NCBI GenBank assembly: GCA_951394045.1 | Contig: CATOAN010000028.1 | Coordinates: 1-39,000, forward strand | Origin: Nitzschia sp. DOCU1 | Taxonomy: Eukaryota; Bacillariophyta; Bacillariophyceae; Bacillariales; Bacillariaceae | Direction of reading: 5' to 3' | DNA: 39,000 nt | In this document: one piece after another, positions 9,834-20,100 of the stretch | How positions within the stretch are numbered: position 1 is the first letter of the stretch | How the letters are laid out: each line of letters begins with the position of its first letter | Notes under the pieces: generated by a model | What the model was told of the DNA's origin: nothing | Database searches by the model: none | What the model saw: only the letters and a program-made list of their open reading frames with translations | Program-made: the position numbers and the translations under genes

Positions 9834-12329
9834 TCAACCAATCTCAACCATGTTGGTAAGCGTTGCACGGGCAGACTCAGGGCGAATCACGTAGGAGAGA
9901 GGAATGTTGCGAGCACCAACAATTCGCGAGAGGTAGTCGTCAAACGATTCTACCCAACGGATAATGGGGTTGGATTTTGTAATTTTTGGCATTTCCGGTT
10001 CCTCTCCCTTCTTTCTTTCCAGCAAGATCTTCCAGTGATCGTTGAACGCCTTGCCCACAGGGTCCCACCTCATGTTCTCCACGGTCAGTTGTAGCTGGTC
10101 GTCATGTGGGAGGAGAACTTCCAAATTAATGAGTGTGTCGTAGAGTGGTTGCTGACCAATGGCGTGGCCGCGGGCATCAACAGGGTCATCCACTGCCGGT
10201 ATAGAAGAATTTCCAAAGAACGTGTGGGCATGGTCCGCAGTATCCCCAAAGGGCTCATCACTCAGGTTAGCGTCATCGTCTGCTGAGTCCTCCACTTTTG
10301 GTTTTGGGAGTGGTATGGCCGCTGTACCAAAGCGAGCCTCAATTGCATCATCAAATTTCTTTTGCTTCTCTAGTTCGGCCGGAGAGTCCCGCTCAATTTT
10401 ATTCAGTGGGCGTACTGTGCGGCGAGGAAAGACCTCCCCGGTATGAGATAGTATCCACTGGCACATGTCGTTCCCTGCACCGGTGGCGGGGCCTAGGCAT
10501 CGGCCCAATAATTCCTTCGGACAGGGAAAACCAGAGGAATCAAGATAGTACACAAATTCGTACCAGCCGAATTGACACAGGTTTGAGATGTCACCACCAT
10601 CTCGCATTGTGTGCCAATTGGCATTGCGTCCCTCGAGCTGCAACATATCCTTCGCAGTGAGATTATTAATGCGAACGCGTAGTTCCGCGCAGTAATCCCA
10701 AAACGGCAATGGTGTCTGAGCTTCCTTCATGTCCTGGCGAACAGCCTCCTTCAAAAGTCCAACATAAAGCTCTGCCTTGTTAGCCCAGGGGGTCCCACGT
10801 TCTAACACACGAAGGGATGTGCCAATTTTATGGAGAAAATCACGCATGGCTTGCGATGTTTGCTCCCCGGAGTGGTCACATATTATGGCATCCGGGGCGC
10901 CAACTGCCTTTGCGAACATTTTCATCGCGAAAGGCACTTCGGACTTGGACTTCATTGGAACCACATACATGAAGCCACGGTCACTGACAAATAATTGCAT
11001 GCATTTATTGCCACGCGACGACTTGCCTGCCTTCTTGGATGCAAAGAAGGTGTCCATGTAGAAATATTCATCAATCCGACAATAACGTAGCATTCGATCA
11101 TTTGTCGGATAATTCCTGGTCAGGCCTTCTGCCACAGGTCGTCGTACACGTTGAGTAGTGGTCTTGATGGTGCGCCTCGCTGTGTCATAATCGATGCGCC
11201 ACAATTTGGATAACTTTTCAGGGTCTACCCCTTGTGCTCTGGAAGCTGATGTCGCTGAGCAAAAGTATTCCCTCATAGCAATGTCGTTCGGTAGGTTCGT
11301 TGGTCCTGTTGTTGAGCACTTTTCATCATACTCCGGAAACAGGACCGGTTGGTCCCAGCCTACAGTGGCTCCTATAGCGGCGGCAATCTTTGAAATATTG
11401 CACTTTTCCACCAGCCAGGCTGCCAGACTGGACACATCAAGAGTCAGGTCCTCTCCAGGGTCACGCAGGTAGGCCTCGTGCCTTCTCGTTTCAGCGTGCC
11501 TGTCCTCTTGATCCTCAGTATACTCTGGATGGCTGTCGCTTCCATCCGTGATGAGCAGAGCATCGATGAACTTATTTTCCTCCGTTCCAATCTGAACCGA
11601 GGAGATCATAGCGTCATCGTCTGGGAGGTCATCAATTAATATAGTCTGCCTTGATTTTGGCGAGACCATCCTACCTTTCCAATCTAGCATTTGATCTTCA
11701 TTCATGGCATAGTGAGATGAGTGCGGTTCCCACTCGCCTTCTGGTGTAATGATGGCAGTCTCGTCCAAGAGCTCATTGCATTCATCAATACTCGGTTTTC
11801 GTACCTCAAAATAGGAGAAAATCCCGTTGAGGTGTAGTGGGATTCGTCGATCTATTGTCGGAAGATAGATCGAATGATCCTGTACGGTCGGATCACTGAC
11901 ATGTATTTTCGGGGTGTCGTTCACGATGACCCCCGCTTCCCGCAAGATAAATGGAGGGAACAAATGATGCTGCATGGTTGGAATATGCAGGGCATTCAAA
12001 ACAACAAGAACCGTACGGGTTCCTGTAAATGGACACGGATACAGGAGTGCAGCATCCACAATTGGTACGTCAGGGATCGCGTCATAGTCGGGTGCAAACG
12101 GTGTGACCCGGCATGTTTTTCCTGATTTATTCAGAATCAAGCACTCTCTGCCTAGGACAACCATGTTTGCATGAGAGTCCAATTCGCAACGAACCAAGGA
12201 CAAGGGATTCGTGTTGGGTGGGGCGGTGTTCGAACCACGGATCACTGAAGAAACGTGAAAATTCATGGGTTCCGGCACGGTTGCCGAGGTTTCCTCATGT
12301 CGCCTCCCCTCGGACAACGCCGGGCCAAT
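9834..12329 (-). pseudogene. Element 1 pol copy 3: protease and full integrase core, fused in frame to gag
   Basis: Open frame following the TGA at 12330-12332, about 831 codons. Protease site CELDSHANMVVLG is followed by an integrase with all three acidic residues visible: Asp in YMDTFFASK, Asp in ICDHSGEQ, Glu in NKAELYVGLLKE. The integrase tail (LGRCLGPATGAG, FPRRTVRPLN) and an acidic linker run to PHDDQLQ. At 10088/10089 the frame passes without a break into gag (TVENMRWDPVG) and stops at the gag TGA, 9834. The chromodomain-like end and RT expected here are missing. It is the only copy in the window that keeps the whole integrase core. Confidence 0.8.
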
Positions 12330-13661
12330 TCAAGACAAAGCCGTAGCATGGCCATGGACATGAGCACGAGCAATTATTTTCTTGAGGACCGCAGCTGCCT
12401 CCAGGGGTGAGTCAGTCGTGGCTGCGGCATCGGCAAAGGAAACGTTTCCTTTGGATTTTGGGGTGGTGGCAGCAAGGCCTCCCGAAGAGGCCTCCATCAA
12501 GGAAAGCACATAGCTGCGTAGGGATTCATCATCATCCTTTGTTGCTGTGACGGCAGAGGCAGCAGCAGTCTGTTTGGCCAGAGCCGATTTAACAGCAGAT
12601 TTAACCCGTTTGTTCAGTTTCTTCTCGGGAGTGCCACGACCACGTTTGCCTGGAAGAGTACGACCATGTCCGTTGGCCTCCCTCTCATTGCGGTAATTTC
12701 GAAGCTCATCCTTTTGATCGGGCGGGAGTTTGGCATACTCTGCCTTCGTGTGCCATCGCAGTTCAACGCCACTGACACCACGGCCCTTTTTAGGAGTTGC
12801 TTCGGCAGAGGAGACTTCGGCCTCCACGGAGGAGATCTCCGCACCGCCATTGCGTTTGCTGGTTGTCTTTCGTTTGGCGTTGACGGGACATGCAGGAATT
12901 AATTCCGCAGCAGCATTTTCAAAGTTATCCGATTGATCGCGGCGAGCCAGGGCGATGGCTGCCTGCCAAGGTGGGTGATTGCATTCGATAGCATCAATCA
13001 AATATTTCACACGGGTGATTTCAGCTGGCAGTTGGTATGTGACATGGTTGGATGCAAGTTGCAGCATGACGTAGGCATTGCGATGCATGGCAACAAATTT
13101 TTCCAGCGTAAATTGATCTTGTCCCCGGAATTTGCGGTTGTGGAGCACATGCTCCTGCTCTTTGATTAGAGCGTCCCATTTGTCACGGCCACAATGTTGT
13201 GCAAGGAGGGCCAAATAGGCACCATGACCATCCTTCTTGCGTTGGAAGGGTTTTAACGAGGCGTAGTAAGAGGTTCCACGTAGGGTCTCCTCAAGCTTGT
13301 GGTATACTAACGTATTGTTGTCCTTGTATAGTGCATGAGTGTGCGACGCACGGCTAATCAGTTCGTCCTCAATGCTGTCATAGCCGTCACCATAGGGTTG
13401 AAGCTCTCAACCAATCTCAACCATGTTGGTAAGCGTTGCACGGGCAGACTCAGGGTGAATCACGTAGGAGAGAGGAATGTTGCGATCACCAACAATTCGC
13501 GAGAGGTAGTCGTCAAACGATTCTACCCAACGGATAATGGGGTTGGATTTTGTAATTTTTGGCATTTCCGGTTCCTCTCCCTTCTTTCTTTCCAGCAAGA
13601 TCTTCCAGTGATCGTTGAACGCCTTGCCCACAGGGTCCCACCTCATGTTCTCCACGGTCAG
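10882..13661 (-). repeat. Diverged third copy of the gag-protease-integrase segment
   Basis: This segment matches 7309-10088 over 2780 bp. I noticed six substitutions, four of them C/T or G/A at CpG sites (for example 13225, 13319 and 13456). The repeat borders fall inside genes: mid-gag at 13661 and mid-integrase at 10882. Confidence 0.85.
12330..13406 (-). pseudogene. Element 1 gag C-terminal part, copy 3
   Basis: The open frame continues in phase from the gag N-terminal frame across the TGA at 13407-13409 and ends at TGA 12330-12332, after which the pol frame continues, again in the same phase. First internal ATG at 13214. Same capsid middle and basic tail as the other copies. Confidence 0.75.
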
Positions 13662-14003
13662 AGGACGATCAACCGTTTTGTAATACCGCACCAAGTTGGC
13701 CATAACTTTCAGGCGCATGATCGACTTGGCGCTGATGACGAAGGGTTCTACCGGGACCGTCCTGGCAATTTCGCCTGCAGGTACTGGGTCCGCCTGGTTC
13801 GGATCGGGAATGCGCCCGGATGGGCGGCGGAGGTTTTCTTTGACGTCGTCAATCTCCTTGTCGGTAAAGTCAGCAAGATCCGAGGGCGCTTCAAGGCCCT
13901 CATGCACGAGCTGGTCAACAGTAGGGCTAGGGATCCCCATCTGCTCGGCTTCACGGAAGAAAAGGCGGATGGAGAGCTCTTCGAAAGGAGTCATGGCCAA
14001 CAT
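13407..14003 (-). pseudogene. Element 1 gag N-terminal part
   Basis: 198 aa from the ATG at 14003, the first good start after the 5' LTR, so this is the natural Gag N-terminus. It reads MLAMTPFEELSIR, then a helical part and TVENMRWDPVGKAF and WVESFDDYLSR. It stops at TGA 13407-13409, but the next codons in the same frame (ELQPYGDGYDSIED) clearly continue Gag. The gag gene is therefore interrupted by a nonsense codon, or the TGA is read through. The other copies carry the same TGA, so it predates the duplications. Confidence 0.75.
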
Positions 14004-14258
14004 GGCGTCGGATGGATGGTTTCAGCGATGATAGCAATAACGATAATTCACAACCCATAAAGAGTGACCCATCACAGAATTGCATTTCTGTGGGCCACCG
14101 TTGGGTTACCGTTGCCGTTCGTTTCTCGCATCAATTTATTTTAGATTATCAGATCGGCTGATAGAATAAAATACATACATGGTTGCATCCGATAAACCGC
14201 CATCGTCGGCTGGCGATTTTCCGTTCAGGTCTGGTTGGGCGATCTGGGTCTAATAAAC
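14004..14258 (-). other. Element 1 untranslated leader
   Basis: 255 bp between 5' LTR and gag ATG. The primer-binding site should lie next to the LTR (GTTTATTAGACCC in element orientation), but I cannot match it to a particular tRNA, and no complement of it is found in the LTR. Nothing else was recognised. Confidence 0.5.
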
Positions 14259-14438
14259 TGAATGATTGTGCATGATAACAGTAATTATGATTTAAGTAAG
14301 TCGCTACATCGACGGGGAACCGGCATCACGGTGAATGGGTCAGCCATACAGCGATATCGCCAACCAACTCGCTGAAATGCCAGCAGGGCGGTCATATGCG
14401 GGCGCATACGCATATGCGCACTCATACGCACTCAAACA
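14259..14438 (-). repeat. Element 1 5' LTR (180 bp)
   Basis: Partner of 1185-1366, about 99% identical by substitution. One of the two substitutions is a CpG to TpG change (GAAACG versus GAAATG). Confidence 0.9.
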
Positions 14439-15617
14439 CTCGAGAGGCCAAATTTGATAGAGAGAAGATCCTTAGAGCACAGGCTATCTCTCGCGGTCAG
14501 ACTGCGCGTACAGATTCCTTTTCTGTACGCGGTTTCTTGGTCAAACTAATCAACCGACCACGATTTTTTGTCTCATAACCTATTAATTCGAACGAGGGCG
14601 CGCAGGGGCTATCGCTCCATGACAGAACGGCTCGTTCAAACTGCTCTCGCGCGTCGAAACTGCATGACAAAGTCAAACGAGTTGATCACCACCTAGCTAG
14701 TTGTGCTACTTATTTGACCTCCTAACCCGCTAGCTACTTGTGGTGACCTTGGGGTCTTCATCATTGTGGATGATGCAAGGATAGTGGTAGAGATGAGATG
14801 AGTTTTAAATGCGATAATGTGAAAATATTCGTTGTGGTGTTGCTGTCGTGTGAGTCAAAATTCTGTACGCGAGATCTGTCCCCCTCGTTCAGATGGTCGG
14901 ATCTGTACGTCAGATTCTGTTCCGTACAAAATTTATCGGGGAGTTAGCCCTTGCGCGCGGGTCAGAGTTCGAAAAAATTTGTACGCCGGGCCGTCTGACC
15001 GGGACTTAGCCCGTGCTCTTACGAAGTGAAATGGGCTCAAAAAACAGGGGGGAAAATCCGAAAGAATTACTTAGGCATTACTTAGGCAAATTAGTAACGA
15101 TGATAGAATCGATGTTATCTCGATGTAACAAGCTTGTCTGGGGATCAAATTTTCAGGACAATGTAGCTTTTGGAATGATGGTAAAGTGAATGTGGATGTC
15201 TATGTCAGGCATTGAGTATTCACAAGGTAGTAATTATTTGAAGTTTTGGGTGCCGAAAGTACTCTGAAAATTAGTATGCTAATTGCTTCGAAGGGGTGTT
15301 CGGGATAGATGAAAATTGAAAAACTCAAGAAAAGTTTGAACTCAAATGCTGACACAGACTGTCAAAGATCAAGAAAAACGACAATGGCAAATCAGAAGAG
15401 CTTCGATTAAAGTAAACAATGATGCTGCCACAGCTTTAATTGAAGAGATGTGAGATGATTTCTTGGTGGTGAAAGTTGGCTGCAAGGCGGTCAGGTTTGT
15501 TACACACAATATTCGAGCTGGCCAGACCGTGGGGAGGGAAAGCCGGATTAATTGGAGCAATGGAGTGTCATTCTGATCACCTGAATAGTTGACGAGATAC
15601 ATAGGAACAGAGAGTTA
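14439..15617. other. Intergenic stretch, no gene recognised
   Basis: About 1.2 kb with stop codons in all frames and no homology I recognise. Short repeats occur: ATTACTTAGGC twice near 15065-15085, and several TCTGTACG-type words at 14520-14930. It may be decayed transposon DNA. Confidence 0.5.
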
Positions 15618-15622
15618 ATAAC

Positions 15623-15805
15623 TGTTGAGATTCCCTCCGGTCTGCTCACGTCATCCAGTGCAACCCGAGCCGGCCGGTCATGCTGGCGGGCGTGCAAGCC
15701 GGCCAACGGTCATCAACGGTCGCCCGCCGGCCGCCAATGCGCCGACCACTCAACTCGTAGCAACCCCTCATTAATTTAGTTTGCTCCCCCTTATAGTGAT
15801 CAACA
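15623..15805 (+). repeat. Element 2 5' LTR (183 bp)
   Basis: Begins TGTTGA and ends TCAACA, a perfect 6-bp terminal inverted repeat. Differences from the 3' LTR: T15693/C20768 and C15721/T20796 (both at CpG) and C15790/G20865. Very GC-rich middle (GCCGGCCGG). Confidence 0.93.
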
Positions 15806-15818
15806 GAGCAAACTAAAT
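15774..15818 (+). promoter_or_regulatory. Candidate self-priming primer-binding site of element 2
   Basis: The 13 nt starting at the first base after the LTR (15806-15818, GAGCAAACTAAAT) are the exact reverse complement of 15774-15786 (ATTTAGTTTGCTC) inside the LTR, leaving a 19-nt loop. Minus-strand primer sites of LTR retrotransposons sit exactly there, normally pairing with a tRNA. In the fission-yeast element Tf1 the primer is instead the 5' end of the element's own RNA. The geometry here fits that mode if transcription starts near 15774. A plain regulatory hairpin is the alternative. Confidence 0.55.
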
Positions 15819-15893
15819 CTTCTCTACAAAGACACAGTCGGTCATTGCCACTATCGCTCCGAGCGCCCTGCAACCCTGTGATCTTTGTCCATC

Positions 15894-17105
15894 ATGGGAG
15901 CCAGTCCTCTCACCGAAGCTGAGATTCTCAGCACGTGGCCAGAACCACGCCCACGCATCCAAGGGATGCCCACTTTCTTTGCTCTGCGCGAACTCACGGA
16001 TTATCTTAAATCCAGTGCGATGAAGATCGCCACCACCATGGGAGGCGGTGAACACGGACACCTATTCCTGGTACTCAAACCCGCGGCGTGGGCGACGCTG
16101 GTACCCAACGAAGCACCGTTCATCCCCCCACCGGTACCCGATCCCATCCCATTCATCCCAGAAGGAGCCGACAACATCGAAATTGCGGAATCTCGGGCGG
16201 ATTGGGAGGAGGAGGTGCGCACCTACGGCACCTACAAAAACTGCATGGGCGCCCTCCGAACGGTAATCCTATCAGCTGTTGACCCCATCTACGTCCGGGC
16301 CCTTCGAAACCCCAACACATTTTACGAACATCTGACACCACGCCAAATCTTGGACCATCTCTTCACGTCCTATGGCCGACTCCCGCCCCAAGAAATCGTT
16401 AAAATCCAGGACGCCATGAAGAAACCGTGGGATCCGACCCAACCGTTTGAAGTCCTCATCAACCAGATCGAGGAAGCCGTCGATACCGCCCAGGAGGCGG
16501 GCCAGCCGTTCTCTCCCGCACAAATCCTCAACACGGCGTATGTTCTGGTCCATGCCACTGGGATGCTAGGTGACGCATGCCGAGAATGGAGAAAACTCCC
16601 CGATGCCGACCAAAACTGGGCGAACTTCAAGGAACATTTCACCGAAGCGACAATTCAGCTACGCCTAGACCAAGACGCGACAAGTGGACACCACCGTTAT
16701 GCCAACGCGATGGAGGTGCTCCAGCGCCTTTCGGAAGCGACGGCGGCCGACAAACTCACCGTAGCCAACCTCACTGCAGCTAATTCGGACCTCAGCGCGG
16801 CAAACACCACCATGATCACCCAGCTGCGTGATCTTACCAACGAACTCGCTGCGCTAAGAACCGAAGTCCAGACCTTGAAAAATCAACCGCAGCCACCAGC
16901 TCGAGCCCGTGGTGAATGGCGCCCGCGTCGGCAATTCGAACGCACCAAACCCCATGCCACCGCCTACTGCTGGACACACGGAGCCTTAGTTGGAAACGGC
17001 CACACTAGCGCCACCTGCCGCACCCCCAAGCCGGGCCACCAGAAAGAGGCAACGCGGGACAACAAGATGGGAGGAAGTGAAGCCGGATGCAACACTACCA
17101 ACTGA
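15894..17105 (+). CDS. Element 2 Gag
   Basis: 403 aa from the ATG at 15894 (MGASPLTEAEIL), the first ATG in frame after the LTR. Gag forms the particle that packages element RNA. The front two thirds is a capsid-like helical region (LFTSYGRLPPQEIVKIQ, FEVLINQIEEAVDTAQEAG). Residues of about 265-335 form a predicted coiled coil (LTAANSDLSAANTTMITQLRD). The tail has a zinc-finger-like YCWTHG followed by HTSATC, typical of this branch. It ends at TGA 17103-17105, and pol continues in the same frame with no gap. Confidence 0.88.
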   Translation: MGASPLTEAEILSTWPEPRPRIQGMPTFFALRELTDYLKSSAMKIATTMGGGEHGHLFLVLKPAAWATLVPNEAPFIPPPVPDPIPFIPEGADNIEIAESRADWEEEVRTYGTYKNCMGALRTVILSAVDPIYVRALRNPNTFYEHLTPRQILDHLFTSYGRLPPQEIVKIQDAMKKPWDPTQPFEVLINQIEEAVDTAQEAGQPFSPAQILNTAYVLVHATGMLGDACREWRKLPDADQNWANFKEHFTEATIQLRLDQDATSGHHRYANAMEVLQRLSEATAADKLTVANLTAANSDLSAANTTMITQLRDLTNELAALRTEVQTLKNQPQPPARARGEWRPRRQFERTKPHATAYCWTHGALVGNGHTSATCRTPKPGHQKEATRDNKMGGSEAGCNTTN

Positions 17106-20100
17106 TGGTGTGGGGCAACGATTGAACCTAGTAGCGTCATAACTACTAGCAAGACAGCTCCCAACTCATTCAATCGTCTCCCCAACCAAGCCTCTCCCCT
17201 TATCGTAGACAGTGCAGCAACAGGTCACTACTTGAAGCTCACTTGTCCATTAGAAGATCTTCGTCCGGCAACCAGTCCAATCATTGTCACCTTACCGGAT
17301 GGAACCCCGATCAGCTCCAGCCATGTTGGTCTTTTACCACTCCCAGGCCTACCCCCCGCCGCTCGCACCAGTCATGTGTTCCCCGCCCTCAGTGGGCATT
17401 CGCTTCTCTCCGTACCTATCTTGTGTGACCATGGCTGCAACGTTTCGTTCGATCAGCGCGCTGTCCGGGTAGAACACCAAAATCGTACAATCTTGCAAGG
17501 AACGCGCCTACCCAATGGATTGTACCAGGTCGACCTTTCGATGCCAACGCCACCGCCAGCGCCCCTCGTCCTCAACAATGTTTATGAGTCAACCACCATC
17601 GCCGATACCGTCGCCTATCTACACGCTGCAGCCTTCAGCCCCGTCCTTTCCACTTTTCTAGCGCCAATTCGAAAAGGTTTCTTCGCCACGTGGCCCGGAC
17701 TTAGTGTCGACAACGTTCGTACCCATCTCCCAAAATCCATCGCCACGGCCTTAGGCCATCTAGACCAACAAAGGAAAAATCTACGTTCGACTCGAATCGC
17801 GACAACGCCCACACAGACGCCTTCCCCAGCTGAGGAAGTGCCACTCGAGGCCGATCCACAGGGCGAGGACACTAACGATCGTACCAATTGTGTCTTTGCC
17901 ACGATCGAGGATATCGCGTCGCCAACCGGACTAATCTTCTCGGATCAGACGGGAGCGTTCCCAATGACTTCCGTCCATGGCTCCAAATACCTAATGGTGG
18001 TGTACGACTACGATAGTAATGCTATTCTAGTCGAGCCACTAAAAACGCGTCAAGGCTCCGAAATTCTGAAGGCTTTCACTAAAATTTATGAGCACTTAAC
18101 GGCTCGTGGCCTACGTCCCCAACTCCAACGCCTGGACAACGAAATAAGCACGGCTCTCAAAAATTTTCTCAAGAAACACAACGTCGACTACCAACTCACA
18201 CCAGCAGGAATCCATCGTCGCAACGCGGCTGAACGAGCCATTCGCACGTTTAAAAAACACTTCATTGCCGGCCTAGCGTCTACCGACCGCGATTTTCCCC
18301 TTCAACTGTGGGATCAACTTTTGGACCAGGCCCAACTGACCCTGAATCTTCTGCGACCATCGAGAATAAATCCGAGACTGTCGGCCTACGCGCAACTAAA
18401 CGGCGCCTTTGATTTCAACCGAACGCCTCTCGCGCCACCGGGCACCAAGGTTGTCGCCCATGTCAAATCCACGAACCGTTCCACTTGGGCCACCCACGGA
18501 CTGCGCGGCTGGTATGTCGGACCAGCCCATGAACACTACCGATGTTATCGTATATGGATACCCGACACAAACGCCGAACGCATCTGTGACACCGACGAAT
18601 TTTTCCCTGCCAACGTCAAAATGCCGAAACTCTCATCGTCGGAAGCTGCCATACGCGCAGCCAAGGACTTAACCGCGGCACTTGCCAACCCCCATCCAGC
18701 AGCACCATACCTGAACATTGGAGACGACCAGTTAGCAGCAATCAAAGAATTGGCAACAATTTTTGGAGCCGCACTTCCGAGGGTGGACCCCAAAAAACAC
18801 CCACCGGCGGCCGCAGCCGCAGCTCTCACTGAGGTGCCCGCTCCGAGGGTGCCAGCTCCGAGGATGCACGACACGAACATCCCAACACAAACGGTCCCAG
18901 ACACGCCCTTAGAAACCATGTTTGAAGCCCTGGGCCCGACGTTCTCCTGGGAATCCTATGCAGCACCAATCTTCGATCCCGACACCGGCAAACAACTCGA
19001 ATATCGCGACCTACTACGGCACCCCAAGTACTGCACTGTGTGGAAAATTTCAGCCGCGAACGAATTCGGTCGCCTAGCGCAAGGAGTCGGCAACCGGGTC
19101 AAAGGCACTGACACCATCCGTTTCATCAGCAAAGAAGAAATACCAAAAGGCAAAATCCCCACCTACGGGCGATTTGTGTGTGAGTACAGACCACAGAAAT
19201 CCGAGCCACACCGAACCCGCCTTACCGTGGGAGGAAACCGAATCGACTATCCAGGCGACAAGCGCACGCCAACGGCCGATCTTACGACATTCAAGCTTCA
19301 CGTGAATAGCGTCCTTTCGACACCAGGAGCACGCATGGCATGCTTTGACATTAAAAACTTCTATTTGGGCACCCCCCTTCCCGACCCTGAATTCATGAAA
19401 ATACATCGATCCCTCATACCAGACGAGATCATGCACGAGTACCAACTCGACGACAAAGTGGATGAGCGAGGCAATGTCTTCATTCGGATCGAAAAATGCA
19501 TGTATGGCTTACCTCAGGCCGGCATCTTGGCCAACCAACAACTCGAACGCCGCTTGGGAAAACATGGGTTCTACCAAAGCAGGCACACTCCGGGCCTATG
19601 GAAGCATACTACCAAGGCGATCAGTTTCTGCCTCGTCGTCAACGATTTCGCTGTGAAATTCATCACCAAGGACGACGCCAACCACCTCCTAACACTTCTC
19701 CAACGCGATTATGAAGCAGTCTCCACCGATTGGGACGCCAAACTTTTCGGTGGCATCACCCTCACCTGGGACTATGAGGCACGCACATGCGACATGTCCA
19801 TGCCTGGATACATCCCAACGGCGCTCGAAAAATATGCACATCCGCTCCCGCCTAAACCGCAACATGCCCCTCACCGATATGCCGAACCCCAGTACGGCAA
19901 GAAGGTACAAACAGTAGCACCGCCCGATCTCACCCCACGACTGACGAAGGAAGAAGTCACCAAAATCCAGCAAATTGTTGGAACCAACCTCTTCTACGCC
20001 CGAGGTGTCGACCCGACCATGCTCATGACTCTCAGCGAAATTGCCTCCCAGCAGGCCAACGCCACCGAACAAACCAAAGCGGACGTCAAGCAATTTTTAG

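Larger units (their letters stand above)
6995..10739 (-). repeat. Tandem duplication unit, copy 2 (3745 bp)
   Basis: Second copy of the unit at 3250-6994, directly adjacent and in the same orientation. Part of it (7309-10088) also matches 10882-13661 with six substitutions noticed over 2780 bp, so that repeat is older than the tandem duplication. Confidence 0.9.
1185..14438 (-). mobile_element. Copia element 1: LTR retrotransposon with internally scrambled gag-pol
   Basis: A Ty1/copia element (order protease, integrase, reverse transcriptase, RNase H) read on the minus strand. The LTRs begin TGTTTGAG and end CATTCA in element orientation. A polypurine tract abuts the 3' LTR. Flanks share only CTCG (1181-1184 and 14439-14442), a 4-bp or imperfect target duplication. 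The element is 13.25 kb, more than twice the usual size, because segments recur. In 5'-3' order it reads: full gag, protease and integrase to position 10089; back to mid-gag; integrase cut at about 7309, joined to a chromodomain-like part and the RT start; back to mid-integrase at 6994; mid-gag again; cut integrase; then complete RT-RNase H and the 3' LTR. No copy keeps a whole pol, so it is non-autonomous in this form. The rearranged assembly could also be a sequencing artefact. Confidence 0.85.

Noticed and set aside
14259..14438. Solo LTR or two separate insertions in place of one composite element 1
   Set aside because: A polypurine tract lies only beside the left LTR and the gag leader only beside the right one, as expected for one element; no LTR lies between them.
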